DNA from: Eonycteris spelaea
Taxonomy: Eukaryota; Chordata; Mammalia; Chiroptera; Pteropodidae
Direction of reading: 5' to 3'
Length of the DNA stretch: 64,000 bases
Assembly: GCA_003508835.1 (NCBI GenBank)
Contig: PUFA01000027.1
Coordinates: forward strand, 2,542,001-2,606,000
Below the pieces are notes generated by a model. The model was not told the origin of the DNA. It ran no database searches and saw only the letters and a program-made list of their open reading frames with translations. Below are positions 1-35,950 of this stretch, one piece after another (position 1 is the stretch's first letter; each line of letters opens with the position of its first letter). The position numbers and the translations under genes were made by a program.

Positions 1-860
1 CTCATGTTCTAAATATTTATTTGCACATGTTCAAACGTGCAATAAATATATTTGGTAAAAAACACATCTGCTAATTCTTTTGTTTTCCAACAAAAACCCT
101 AATGCACTGAGTATCCAGCAAAATCTGTCAATGCATTGGCAGAGAGCCAGAGCCTGATTTGCAAAATTTAATTCTGTGCAGGCACAGAAGGGTTGATTTG
201 GTGGCTGTGCTTGGCATTTCTCCTCTAGAGGATGCCGAACCTTATTGGCAGTAGTTGCAACATTCTCAAGTGTCTGAAAATGTGAAATTTCCATGTCCTA
301 AGAACTCCAATAACACAATTCTGCATGAGGCATGAGGCACCTAGGAAAGATAGGAAAAAAAAACCAAACTGCTCTTTGAATACTGGCTTCACGGTCACTT
401 CCTGAAACTCTATAGTAGCAGAAATAACATTTGTAAAATGAAGATAATTTCTGTGGTTATGCTGTGTAAAATAGATGAGACAATATTGTGAAACTGAGAT
501 GAAGATTTAAAGCAATTGCAGTGCAAACAATAAAGTTCTATCCAAGTGTAGAAATGAGTTTAAAAATTGCTCTCGCCTACATAATTTAACAACATTCTGG
601 TAAATGGGACGGGACCAATGTCATTATATCCAGTCATCTAGTAGGAAATGTAGGAGCCCAAATGTGTATGCGATCTTAAATTTATGTTCATCCAGAAAAA
701 GGACCTTACAGTGTATGAAACAAAAATGAACAGAAATATGCCACTTCACTTCAGTTATCTAAGCATGTATCTCAGAAACCAAAAATGCTCAAAGAAAGTG
801 GAAGTATGGAAATGATAATAAAGACCAGCAATCAATGAAATAGAAAACAAATTTAAAGAG
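1..860. other. Left-edge intergenic stretch
   Basis: Between PON1 (outside the window) and PON3. No exon or confidently named repeat is seen. Confidence 0.6.
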
Positions 861-874
861 AGAATGTCTATTTT

Positions 875-1250
875 ACAGAATGTTATTCAGTCATAAAAAA
901 ATAAAGTCCTGATACATGCTACAACATGGATGCACCTTGAAAATACTCTAAGTGAAAGAAGCCTGACACTGAAGGCCACATACTGTGTGATACGAAATAG
1001 CCAGATGAGGCAAATTCACAGGTACAGAAAGCAGATTACTAGTTACCAGGGGCTAGGGGAAGAGAGTAATGGAGAGTAACGGCTTAATAAGTATGGATTT
1101 CCTTTTGAGGCAGAAAAAATATCCTGGCACTAGATAGTGGTGATGATTGCACAATATTGTGAATGTATTAAATGCCACTGAACTCCATACTTTAGAAATT
1201 TAAATGGTGAATTTTATATCATATAAATTTTACCACAATAAAAAAACTTA
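875..1250 (+). repeat. L1 3' end fragment
   Basis: Contains the typical L1 3' phrases 'atgttattcagtcataaaaa', 'acaacatggatgcaccttga' and 'gttaccaggggctagggg', ending at 'ttaccacaataaaaaaac'. Old and truncated. Confidence 0.8.
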
Positions 1251-1259
1251 GAGAAGATA

Positions 1260-3646
1260 AAACACTCAGAAGTTGATGATTGAAAATACCAATAAAGATT
1301 ATAATCTCCTAGAAAGACTAACAGAGAATATGAGAAAGGAGAGAGAGAGAAAAAGAGAGAGGGAGAGAGGTGATAGATAGAAATTAGAAATAGTAAATAT
1401 AAGGAATGAAGATGAGAATATTACCACAGATTCTAGAGATATTTTAAAGCATTTTATGAACTATTATATTCCACTAACTTTGCAAATTTGAATGAAAGTG
1501 ATGACTTCTTAAATTTTGAAAAAAATACACAAGAAGAAACAGAAAATCTTCATGTTTTCATATTTATTAAAGAAACTGAATCCACAATTAAAATATTCAG
1601 TCCCAAATGGTTTCATGAGTGAATTCTTCCAAACACTGAAGAAAAAAATATTAAATTTACACAAATTTTCCAAAGAATAGAAAAGCTCTTTCTCAACTCT
1701 TTTAACAAACCAGTATAACCTTGAAACCAAAACCTGACAAGTTAATTACAAGGAAAAAAATTACAGACCAATAATTATCACAAACATGGACATTATTATC
1801 TTAAACAAAGTATTAGCCAATAGAATTCACAAAATATAGACAGATAATATATTATGACCAAGTAGGGTATACTTCCAGTATACAAGTTTGGCTTAAAGCT
1901 TTAAATCAATCATGTAATTAATAAGATAAAGGAGAAAATAATATGGTCATCTCAATAGATGCAGACAAAATATTAAAAAATTTAGTACTCATTTATGTAT
2001 TTAAAAAACTGTTAGTAAATTAGAAATATCATGAAAATGTCTTAATCAGTTAAAGAATAGCTATCACAAGGGAAAAGTTGCAATCATTACACTTGATGAG
2101 AAATTGAAAGCTTTCTGTGGTGACTGAGGAAAAAACAAGGATATTCACTATTATTACATGTACTCAACATTAAACTGGAAGTTAAAAAAAAAAGAAATAA
2201 AAGATACCAAGACTGGAAAAGAAATCTGAAACACTCATTATTCACTGACAACATGATTGGTATGTAAGCAATCTAAAAGACTTTGCAAATAAACTATTAA
2301 AATTAATATGTGAATTTATCAAGGTAGGTAGCTATAGGGTCAGTATACAGAATTATTGCTTTTTGTATAGTAACCAATAATTAGAAAAAGAAATTTTTAA
2401 AAGATAATATCTATAATAGTAACAAACTACTAAATTCTAAGGATCTAACAAAAGTTATAAAAAATTTCTGCACAGAATACTATAAAACTTTACTGACAAA
2501 CTAAAGATCTAAACGAATACAGATACCAACTTCAATTATTAGAAGACTCAAAATTTAATGCCCATTATCCTCAAATGCTACACATTCAATGCCAATCTAC
2601 ATATTTACAATCCAATTCAAAATCCTACTAAAGTTTTTAGTAATTGACAAGTTGATTCTAAATTTAAATAGGAGTGCAGAGAGTAAGGAATAGCTATGAA
2701 AATTATGAGGGAAAACAAATTTGAAGGATTTTACTACTTAAAAGCAAGCTTTATTATAAATATATTATAATTAAACCAATGTGATATTGGTGCAACGATT
2801 GACAAGTAATCTAGTTGAACAGAATAAAGAGTCCAGATATAAACACATAAATCTATGGACATCTTATTTATGACAAAGTGCCTTTGAAATACTGTAAGGA
2901 AAGGATTTTCTTTTCAATAAATAATGTATCAATTGGGTATAAATACATGTGGCTACAAATAAATCTTGATCCCTATTCATAGGATACCCCAAAATGTATT
3001 TCAGATAGATGATAAATCTAAATATGGAAAATAAATAAATAAACCTAATGTTGAATACATATAAGAACAGGTTACTTCATAACCTGTGTAAACATTTCTT
3101 AAGCAGAACACGCAAAGTCACATCTATAAAAGAAAATATTAATAAACTAAATTTCATTAAAATTACAAATTTTCTGTCCATCAGAAGATATATTTGAGAT
3201 GGTGAAAAGACTTAACAAAAAGTAAGAGAATATATTTTCAATACAGTTATCTAGAAAGGACTCATACTTACAAATCAATAAGAAAAATGATGTCAACCAA
3301 AATTTTTTAAAAGCCAAAAGTTGAACATTCACTGCACAAAAGAAGAGTCCAAATGGCCATTAAGCATAGGAAAAGGTTTCAATTCCATTAGTCATCTAAG
3401 AATTGCAAATAAAAATCACAATGAGATATTTCTATACATCTATCAGAATGGTTAAAATTAAGAAAAGAAAAACAGACACTATTAACTGTTCGCAAGGAAG
3501 CAGAGCAACTAGAACTCTCCAGCATTATGAATCAGGGGTATGTTGGTACAGCCACTTTGGAAAACTACTGGTATCTAATAAGCTGCACATTAGTGTATCC
3601 ATTGTCCAGAATTTCTAATTCTGCATGTATACCCAACAGAAATGTT

Positions 3647-3684
<38 letters not shown>

Positions 3685-3840
3685 ACACATTGTACAAAAA
3701 GATCATTGTATAATATTTTTAAAACCTGAATATAACATATGTTCATCAATAGTTGAATGGATAAATTGTAGTATATTCATACAGCAAAATGCTATACACA
3801 ACAGTAAAAAGGAATGAATTACTGGAGCATGCTAAACAGA
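1260..3840 (+). repeat. Degenerate L1 (ORF2 relic and 3' UTR)
   Basis: Decayed ORF2 phrases such as 'tcaatagatgcagacaaaat' and 'ctatcagaatggttaaaatt' run into a 3' UTR-like end, with a TA then CA microsatellite inside (3646-3684). No intact reading frame remains. Confidence 0.75.
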
Positions 3841-5480
3841 AGATTACAACAAAAATGGTTTGTTTATGCTCATGCTATGTGTCTGTTGCAGGTTGACTGC
3901 GGTGCTGCTTCTTATCATCCTCAATCCAGGATCCAATCTGGCACAACAGACTGTACCTAGAGCATCACTATGTTGGGGACAAAGAGAAAAGAGATACAGT
4001 GAAATATATACTGGCTCTTAAAATTTCTACCTGCAAGTGCCATATGGTTACTCTACCAACATTTCATTGGCCAAAGTAAGTCATACGGCCACTTTTGAGT
4101 TCAACAGCCCACTGAGGGTAGCACACCAAAAAGAGAATCAGGTTATTTAGGCAATAGTTATCCAAACTACCATAGAGGTTTAGCAAGTGAGTATGTGGCT
4201 TCTTTCTTGGGCGAAGGAAATAATTTTGAATGTCTCTGTCTGGTTCCTTATAAGTAGAGGCTGGGGGAATTTCAGAAGCAAATGACTGATTGAGAGAGCG
4301 CTTATCAAGAAAAATCCTGGTAAGTGGGGCAGGTAGCAAGATAAAGATAGGGAAAAAACTTAAATGTTTAAACTCATTCATGGTAGGGCACATATGACTT
4401 TATAATTTCCATTTATTATGCATGTATTGTGTGTGACTTTTAACAGATAATGTGATTCTTTTGAATACTAGTAGGCTTCTCTAGAATTTATTCACAATTT
4501 ATTTTATAAAGATCTCAAATTTACATTCTACCCTCAGACAATCTTCAGATTCACTGCAGAAGCCACTATTTTATTTTTTCTGTAGTGGAAATTGTTTACA
4601 ATTTACAGAATGCTTCATCTGCTCTTCATTTAGGTTTTACTTCTTAATGGAACCAATGACATTCTACAGGTTTATGTGATTCACCAGTCAGGTGTTAGAA
4701 GCCACAGAGCTCTTCCAGTGGGCAATGCCTAGAGTTCAGCTGACACAATTTTGTGGTAAATATTCATTTCAACATTTCCCGAACTCATCCCGACACACTG
4801 ATTTTTTTCTGCTATGTCTGTTCTAGAAAGTATAAAACTGAGAGTTAAAAGTTTCCATTACATTCTCAGCTTCTACTGAGGCACATTCCTCTTGGTTTTC
4901 CTCAATGGGATGACTTGTCCTTGACTGTGCTAATTGTGGTCTTTTACATCTTCAGTAAATCACTTTCCTGAACAACCTCATTGCATGGGAAAAATGAGTT
5001 TTGGCAAAAGATAGGTGATTTGTTTTCTTGCTATATTTCTTGCTAAATTCCTGTAGTATTATGGCAAACAATATGAACACAAGTACATCAATGATACCAA
5101 GTGTGCACCAGGTGTTCTGTGATAATGTGGTGGGAACACTAAATCAGCACTTTCCACCTCTTTTCCAATATCCTTTGGGTGCAGTGTTTTAAAACCCTGG
5201 CTACATATTAGAATTGTGTAGAGAGATTTTATAAAATACCAGTGTGTCTTCCTGTTCTGCAGAGGTAGGAACTAGAACCTATATTCCACCAATTCTCTTG
5301 AAGCCATAGTACAGGATGTAATATTGTGTCTGTAAATCAGAATGGCTTGAGCAAGACTCAAATTTGGAAACTGATTGAGGAAAGAGGAAATATGGCAAAC
5401 ATATTTTGCTAGTATGGACCTTGGCTATAGACATGGCTCTGAACCCTCCAGTTCTTATGATTCTTTTCTGGTCTTACCTA
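3840..5480. other. Unassigned intergenic stretch
   Basis: No gene or clearly named repeat. A 109-codon minus-strand frame at 4064-4393 resembles nothing I know. Confidence 0.5.
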
Positions 5481-6830
5481 TAGTGGCTGCAACTATCTAG
5501 ACAACTACTAACAGTGCGTGAGGTTGCTTACATGCCCACCTCCCCATCAACACTTAGCAATATTGTGCCTTTTAATTTTTGCTAGTCGAATGATCTGAAG
5601 TAATTTAAGAGTGCTGTTTTAATTGAGACTTCTCTGATTACTAAAGATTATCATCATCTCTTCATGTGTTCCATTTTTCCCCTCTTCTTTAAATTGTCTC
5701 TTCATACCATTTACCTTGGGATTGCTACCTTTACTTTGTAGTCTTAAGAGTTTCTAATATATTTTGCTTAATAATATCTTGTCAGTTTAATATTGCAAAT
5801 ATTCTCATTCTGATACTAGTCTATTATCTTTGTCAATGGCGAACTTCCCTGAATGGAACTCCTCAATTTTGATGACTCAAATTCAATCAACTTTTTTTTG
5901 TCTTAGGTTTATATTTTTGAAATTTTGTTCAGAAGTCCTTCCCTATCCTTGGGTCATAAGGTACTATGTTACATTACCTTCTATTAACTCTAAAGGTTAT
6001 GCACTCTTGTTTGGTAGTTAACTAGTGAGGTTAAGTAGAACATAGTTTTATTTCCCTCCATAGTGTGTCTATTCTCCCAGTGTGAGCTCTTAAACAAATA
6101 TCCTTTCCCTATAAATTGGTACTGCTAACTTAATCTTATACTAATTCCTCAAAGATCTCTACTCTATCCCATTTATCTTTTTTTTTTTTTTTTTTGGCCC
6201 AAATACTAACCTGTTTTTATTATTAGGCCTATCTCTTCTCTTTATTTTTATTTTTTGAAGTTGACTTAGCGCTTCCATATGCATGAAAAATTTAGTGTGA
6301 GATATGTCATATATATCTAAGAGTTTATAAAATATGTACAATTATAGAATAATTATAAATGAAATATCAATATAAATCACCATTCAGGCCAGCAAATGTA
6401 ATGTTGCCAGTACCCCAAAAGTTTTCTATGTGTCTTTCACTGACCACAATCTCCATCTTTCCTAGAAGCAACCAGTATCCCAACTTTTGTGATAACTACT
6501 GCCTTTCTTTTCCAACTTAACCACTTATGTATGCATCCTCAAACGACATTGTTTAATTATGCCTGTTTGGAAATTCTCCCCAAATAAAATCATACACTTG
6601 TTTTCATTCGTGTTTTCTTTATTTGTGAAATTATCCATGTCATTACATGTAGTTCAAGTTGTAGTATACATTGCTGTACAGTATTCATTATATGAATTTA
6701 TTATAAGTTATATTCATCCATTTAAACTTTATCAACATTTGCTTTTCTTTAGTTATTAATTTCTCTTAATGTGAAGATTTTTTTATTACTAATTGTTTAA
6801 TGGTTTAGAATTATAATATTTTCAAATACT
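5480..6830 (-). repeat. Old L1 3' region
   Basis: Reads as the reverse complement of L1 3' sequence ('cccacctccccatcaacact', 'taaaatcatacacttgtttt'). Diverged, and interrupted by a T run at about 6180-6196. Confidence 0.6.
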
Positions 6831-6889
6831 TCCTGAGACAGTTTAAGGAACTATACTAGTAGACACTAGCTACCTACTCAAATCCCTCC

Positions 6890-7150
6890 TTTCTGGGCAC
6901 CAGGCTACCCAACTAGCTTCTCTTCTAATTAGGTATAGCCATATGACTATGCTTTTATTAATAGAATCTCAGTAGAAGCAGCTTGTCCCACTTCCAGGTT
7001 CAGCTCTGAAGACATCTGATATTTCCACACACTCTTTTTCCCATTTCCATGGATAGAATCTAATATGATGACTGATCATGAAGATGATAATGCTCTACGG
7101 AATACATGCAACTACATGAAAACTGCTAGATCCCTAAAGTACCACAAGGA
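6890..7150 (+). repeat. MLT1-like LTR fragment
   Basis: Resembles the MLT1 core, with a 'gccatatgac' region followed by 'tagaagcagcttgtcccact' and 'tccaggttcagctc'. Diverged mammalian ERVL-MaLR type. Confidence 0.5.
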
Positions 7151-7318
7151 TCCTATAAGAATCTAATGCCTGATGATCTGAGGTGGAGCTGAGGCAATGA
7201 TGCTAGCTCTGGGGAGTAGCTGCAAATACAGATGAATCTTTGCTCGCTCGCCTGCAGCTTGCCCCCTGCTGTGCGGCTCAGTACTGGTCTGTAACCTGGG
7301 GGTTGGGGACTCCTGTTT
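7150..7318 (-). repeat. Short non-autonomous hAT-type DNA transposon fragment
   Basis: 'agaatctaatgcctgatgat' and the terminal 'gggggttggggactcctg' match a mammal-wide short hAT (MER1-type) family. Exact family and orientation not certain. Confidence 0.5.
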
Positions 7319-7329
7319 TACGTGGCAGA

Positions 7330-7331
<2 letters not shown>

Positions 7332-7376
<45 letters not shown>

Positions 7377-7440
7377 TATGTATATATATACACACACACA
7401 TATATATACACATATATATACACATATATACATATTATAT
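7332..7440. repeat. TA/CA microsatellite
   Basis: About 40 bp of pure TA followed by mixed TA, CA and TATG units, starting at the edge of the hAT-like element. Confidence 0.95.
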
Positions 7441-7454
7441 ATAAAATTAGCAAG

Positions 7455-7680
7455 CACTTATATAACACTAGCACATAAGAAGCGCTGTTCCAGAGTTTTA
7501 CATATATTAATCCTTTAATCCTTTTACCAATCCTAGGTGGCAGTTGCTTTTATTACCTTCAATTTTAAAGATGAGAAAACTGAGACATAAAGAAGGCCAG
7601 AGATGCACAGCTAGTAAATGCTGGGATTTGAATCCAGAACACGGCTCCCTAGTTGGTACTCTTACCCACTATGATTTACT
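7455..7680 (+). repeat. MIR SINE
   Basis: Follows the MIR order: 'gagaaaactgagacataaag', 'cacagctagtaaatgctggg', then 'atttgaatccagaac'. Confidence 0.85.
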
Positions 7681-10345
7681 ACCTTTCAGCAATGTCTGTA
7701 TTCTTTAAGCCTCTATATTTGGGGTCACCTATTACAACCACTTAGCATGACCTTAAAAATATAGGAATTTGAACCTAGATGTGGGGATTCTAAAAATAAC
7801 ATTAAATATGCAGTTAGACTAGAATTAAGGAAACAGATATTGCAGGCTGCAAAGCTGCTATCCTTGTAATGTCATCCCCAAAATAGTTAATTAACCATGT
7901 CCTGCAGTAACTTGAATGGTTGGCCACTTACCCAGAGAGCAAATAGAATATTGGTGTGTCTTCCTTATTCCTTGATGTTTTCCACAGGACAGTAGGAAAA
8001 TTACATTCTTAGGTACAAACTATCAGTCATAAAGCAGAAGGCTATAGAGAAGGTCTAGAAATTTGGTTTTGTGCTGCAGGAGCAGGAATAAGCTTGCTAC
8101 AGCTGATAGCCTTTTGAAAGGTCTCCCAGTTAGGAAAGCCAAGGGATCCAGCACTGTGAGAGATTATAGTAATGGTGAGGCCTCCTTTCCCCCATTCATT
8201 CAGTTGGCCACAAAGGGGATAGCATTTAAATTGGAGAGAGAATTTGTAAACAGGGACATCTGGAAGTAAAATAAGCTAAAAACTATATTCCAAAAGGAAA
8301 ACCAAGTGTTAGTGCTGGCATGTGGCATTGACTGGAAACAGACACAAAACACTATCAAATTTCTAAGGTATTTAAATTCCAAAAGCAACCAAAAGCCTGC
8401 CCTAAAAATGTCCTCAGACTCTCAGACCTACATCTGTAGGAAGGAGGCTACCAAAATTACATAGTCTTTCCAAGACCTCTGTCAGATATGGCCTTAAAGC
8501 ATGGTGCACTCGGTAGAATTCCCCAAAAATCTGGAATCATAGAGCACATGGGGAAGTACACCACTGCCAAGACAGAAAAATCTCTCAATTCCTGTCTGGT
8601 GGAATAATCTCATTACTATGGACCAGCCGCTGCTGAGTGTATTCTGTTCTTCCTTTCTTTTTCTCTGGATGTTTATTATAATTATTCTGCTCATATTCAA
8701 CCATTGTAATTGGATATGTTGTGGGGGCAATACTTTTATTTTCTAGGCTGCCATATGCAGCTGTATCTGGATCTAATGCAAAGGTCAAATCATCACCCAC
8801 ATGTTGTGGAGACGGTTTGGAAGAAGAGTCGGAGTCCGGAAATGCTTTACTAACATGGATAAGGGAGAAGGGGTGAATGGCAATGCTAGCATCCCTCACC
8901 CCTGCCTCCATGGCTTTTTATTAAGTTTCACTACAATGCTAGCTTTGTGATTATTAATAGTTACTGTCAGGTTAGTAAATACAAGCTACAGCTAACTCCG
9001 AAATTCAGCCTCAAAGCCACCACCATGGTCTCAGCTATTTCTTCTCAAATATCTTTTTCCTATCCTCTGTATTCTTTCCTAGTCCCCAGAGCAAGAAGTC
9101 TCAGAATCAGTCAGGCGTGTGCGCCCTCCCTGAAATGTGCTCTTGCGTGCAAGTCCCACATCTTTCTGATGGCCTTGTTGCTCCAAAGCACCAGACATCT
9201 GCCAGGACTGCAGGCGTCTCTTACAACACTCACAGATGAATATTTGTTGGCCAAAGGCTAAAAACTGTGGCACAGATTGCTGATCTTTGTCCTTAAAACA
9301 TAGATCTCTCCAGTGATAATACCACCCATTTTTCCTTGCAGTTAGTTAGGTGTAGCCTTGTGGTTAATTTTTACTATGGGTAAGCGAGCAAAAAAAAAAA
9401 AATGACTACCATTTCTGACCCTGGGCCTTATGACATTGGGTATTTCTCTTTGGAGTCCTCAATCCTCTATCTCCTTCCAGTTCGATGAAACACAGACATG
9501 TGATGACCTAGCTTCCAGCATTCAGATAACTACAGCCATCGAAACATGGTGCAGCACATGATGAAGCTGTTTGCTGCCAGGATCCACTTGATCAACTGTC
9601 CTGAAGGCTTCGTGGGCTCCTATAACGGGAGTTAAGTCAAAGTAATTTACCCTCTTCTCTTGCTGAGTTGTCACAGGTTGGCTGCTTCCTTTACCAGCTG
9701 TTGAAAGAGTGTCTGCTTTCTCTGCTCTTTGGTTGCAGTAACTCCTTCCACCCCTTGTTCTTTCAAGCCTACAGTTCAGAAGAGCCCCTGACCTTTTCTC
9801 TGACCATCTCTTCCATTCCATTGCTAGCACTGGAGTGTTGGACTGTGTCTTGTAGTTTCCCTTAACCTCCACCCTTGTCAGTAGTCCCTTAAAGAACTTC
9901 CCTTGAAAGCCTGCTCAAGTGTAAGATCCCTTCTTGTTTCTATAAGATCCTGACCGCTGGTCTACATGGTGCCATCAAAGGAGGCTGCCCATCAATGCAC
10001 TCCCTCGAGAACTGGAAAATGAAAGAGGAATAAACATTTTTTTTTGAGGCATTATATTTTTGTACTTTATATGAGTAGTTTAGCCTTACCCTAATTAGTA
10101 GTGTTATATTTTTTTTCTAGGAGTTTGTTTTTTCATCAAATATTTCAAATTTTTTGGCATAAAGTGGTTCATCAACTCCACTTTTTCTCTAATGTCCACA
10201 GCATTGCATGTTTATTTTTCATTTCTGATATTGAATAACTAAGTGTTATTTTTTTGATAAGTTTTCAGGATATGTATTACTTTATTAATCTCTTTTTAAA
10301 ATAAACTTTAGTTTGTTGTATCTCTACATTATATGTGGTTTGCTG
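7680..10345. other. Unassigned stretch with unidentified open frames
   Basis: No recognised repeat. A 13-base A run lies at about 9391-9403. Minus-strand frames of 108 codons (8585-8911) and 116 codons (9522-9872) match no protein family I know and lack splice or neighbour support; coding status is unknown. Confidence 0.4.
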
Positions 10346-10480
10346 TTTCATTAGTTCCCTAATTATGACAACAAATTACCCCAGAACTTAGCATCTTAAA
10401 ATAATTCAAAACTTTTTATCATGATGCAGTTTTTGTGAGCAATGTAGAAATGGCAATGTTTTTATATAACCTAGTCTTGG
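10345..10480 (-). repeat. MLT1-like LTR fragment
   Basis: 'cattagttccctaattatga' followed by 'caaattaccccagaacttag' is the reverse complement of a degraded MaLR LTR 3' end. Confidence 0.45.
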
Positions 10481-11746
10481 CAGTCACACATCATCATTTC
10501 TAGAATATCCTATTGATCACACAAATCAGCCATATTTATGTGAAAAGGAGCTATACAAGGGAATGAATACCAGGAAGTAAGATCATTGGGGGGCCCACAT
10601 CGTAGCTGTCTACCACCTTGGTTTTTGTTCTTATCTTTATTTTTTTTCCTGATGTCAGTACCACTAATCGTCACCTTAGTATCCCCATTCACATCTCTTC
10701 TGGGGAAGAGAAGACAATGAATCGTCTAAATGCAGCATTTATTGTGAGGGGCAATCCCTCTCCTTCACAAGCTAAGTGAAGGAAAATGTGCAAGATAATC
10801 ACAGGAAGATGGGGAATGCCTATATGAAGTGGAACCCCAGAGCCTTGTGACTTTCCTAGGCTCTCCCTATGAAAGGGCACATCGGTCCCTCAGCAATCAG
10901 ATCCTCCTAATCTCTCTGGGGGTTTTTAACATAGGACCTTTCTTAAGTTGGCCTGGAGAGAAGGCAGAGCAGGACCAATTCTCAGGAATCCACCAGCATC
11001 TAAATGCCCTTAGATTTTCCATCTTTGACTCTCTGCGATCCCCAGATATGATAAACTTTATCTAATCTAGTGAGTATAAAGTTTAGGAATAGGGAAAAAA
11101 ATTATTATATTTTTCAAAACTGTTTATGTGCTTAGTTGTTGTTTTTTTTCAGTGTCTACCTGATAGTTAGGCATTTGAAACTTAGAATCTGAGACTTGTT
11201 ATAACATTCTGCTGAGTCATTTCTCCCATGAAGCAATGGGAACAGTCTTACTGTCTCAATCACAAGGGTTACATGGGCTACATGGTAGAATGTTACCCTG
11301 GTACAAAACTTTCTAGCAAAGCACATCTAACTGAGCAACGTTCTTTAGGAATTAAAAAGGTCTCCCCAACTCTCCATCTCCAGAAGAGAAAAAAGAAAAA
11401 AATCAACCAACCACTTCCTAATAAAAGTCACAAAAAGAGAGGGGAGTGGAGTCCTTAGCTATGCTGATTCCCATTAATGATTTGCTAAAGGCTATCCTGG
11501 TTTTTGACCAAGAAAGGGACATTTCTATTCATTCTTATCAAATCAAGGTTGAGATGGTCTTCTAGCCAGAACCATATTATTCATTTCTGAATCCATAGGG
11601 ACAAGTCTATGAGATGCTGTTTAATAAGTGTTCATGGAACTAACCAGAAGAGCAAGTTTAAAACCAATCGAAGGTAACAGTCCTGAGGCTCCATTTCGTG
11701 TTTCAGAGCCAAGCTGATTACAATACTTCAAATACAGATATCACTA

Positions 11747-12299
11747 CAGTAGACTCCTTTAATCTGTGGTAAATGTTCCAAGACCCTAGTGGATGTCTGA
11801 AACTGGACAGAACCGAACCCTATATATATTATGTTTTTTCCTATACATACATACTTATGGTAAAGTTTAATTTATAAATTAGACATAGTAAGAAATTAAA
11901 AACAATAACTAATAATACAATAGAACAATTGTAACAATACACTGTAATAAAAGTATGCGAATGGCTTTGGGGTCATTATGAAGTAAAATTAGGGTAACTT
12001 AAACACAAGCACTGTGATACCATGATGGCCAATTTGATAACCCAAACAGCTACTAAGTGACTAATGAGAGGGTAGCATTTACAGTATGGATACAGTGGAC
12101 AAAGGGATGATTCACATTCCAGGTGGCAAGGAATGGATGGCTGAGGATTTTATCACACTACTCATTTGATTTGATAAATGGCACGCAATTTAAAATTTTT
12201 GTTTATTTCTAAAATTTCCCGTTTGATATTTTTTGACTGTGATGACCATGAGCAACTGAACCCGTGGAAAGCAAAACCATGAGTAAGAGGAGACTCCTG
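11747..12299. mobile_element. Tigger-type DNA transposon with both ends and TA target duplication
   Basis: Inverted termini: left end cagtagactcctttaatctg, right end (reverse complement) CAGGAGTCTCCTCTTACTCA, flanked by TA at 11745-11746 and 12300-12301. The interior 'gaaccctatatatattatg' and 'taaagtttaatttataaatt' match non-autonomous mariner/Tigger elements. No transposase frame. Confidence 0.85.
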
Positions 12300-12301
12300 T
12301 A

Positions 12302-12840
12302 CAAATAAAGATAGATTACAAAAGAAGAGATCAGCCCTGCTTGCCTTAAGTGAGGCCAGTCTCTGTCAGACTTCCCCGTGTGTCTGTTCTGGAGAGAATG
12401 CAAGTTTGAGGAGGGCTTTGGGCAGTCTCATAATTCCAATTCTTGCTTTTAAACATGGGCCAAGCATTTGATTATCAGTGCCTAACACAGTTGGAGGAAG
12501 AGAAGGGAAATTGTAAATATCTGGATATTAGCATTTCTCCTGGTCTGGACGGCAGGAGGCTCAGAACATGACACAGTTGTAGGAGGTGATTTTGCCAGAC
12601 AGTCATCAAGGAGCCTCACTCACCACCTGTCTTATTGTGGAAAGAATAGTGAGAAGAAGTGGGTAGACAAAAAGAGTTGAGAGGTTTGGCTTCTTGTTGT
12701 ACTGTCACTATTTTGACCTGTAATTTGGTGGATATTATATAATCTCTCAGCCCCTTCACTTCTAACCATAAGGAAAGCCAGGCACACTTTTGTTGATATT
12801 CATCATTTACTTATAGTTCCATTTATCATACAATTAGGGG
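12302..12840. other. Region just downstream of PON3
   Basis: May include the PON3 3' UTR end near exon 9. No repeat recognised. Confidence 0.5.
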
Positions 12841-12891
12841 TTTACTTTTACCAAACACGTAGACATTTTGGAATATCTGGCATCTAGATAT

Positions 12892-35707
<22,816 letters not shown>

Positions 35708-35937
35708 GATCCGGGTGCCCAGTGGCCACAAGCAGGCGCGGACTCCACTCGGAGGCCGGCGGACGGGGAAGGCAGGCTTATGGCTCGACTCTGGTGTCAG
35801 CCCGGACCCTAAGAGGCCAGGGCGCAGCGGCCGTGCTCCGGGCCCCCCCCTCCCCTCCCTACCCCGCTCCGCCCGCCCCGCCCCGCCGCTCCACGTTCAA
35901 GATCATCTTTATGTGCGGTATTCAAGGCTACCCCTTG

Positions 35938-35950
35938 AGGTTCAAGGTGA
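35938..35950 (+). promoter_or_regulatory. Candidate DR1 nuclear-receptor site upstream of PON3
   Basis: AGGTTC-A-AGGTGA, two AGGTCA-like half-sites with one spacer base, about 230 nt upstream of the PON3 start codon. DR1 elements bind HNF4, PPAR-RXR and COUP-TF, and PON3 is mainly a liver gene. Motif match only. Confidence 0.3.

Noticed and set aside
7163..7518. Overlapping frames rich in Tyr and Ile on both strands
   Set aside because: They are translations of the TA/CA microsatellite and the adjoining hAT-like fragment.
1..12800. PON1 exons in the left flank
   Set aside because: No frame encoding paraoxonase motifs (SED, FNPHG, VVNHP, GCHPN) occurs here; PON1 would lie further left.
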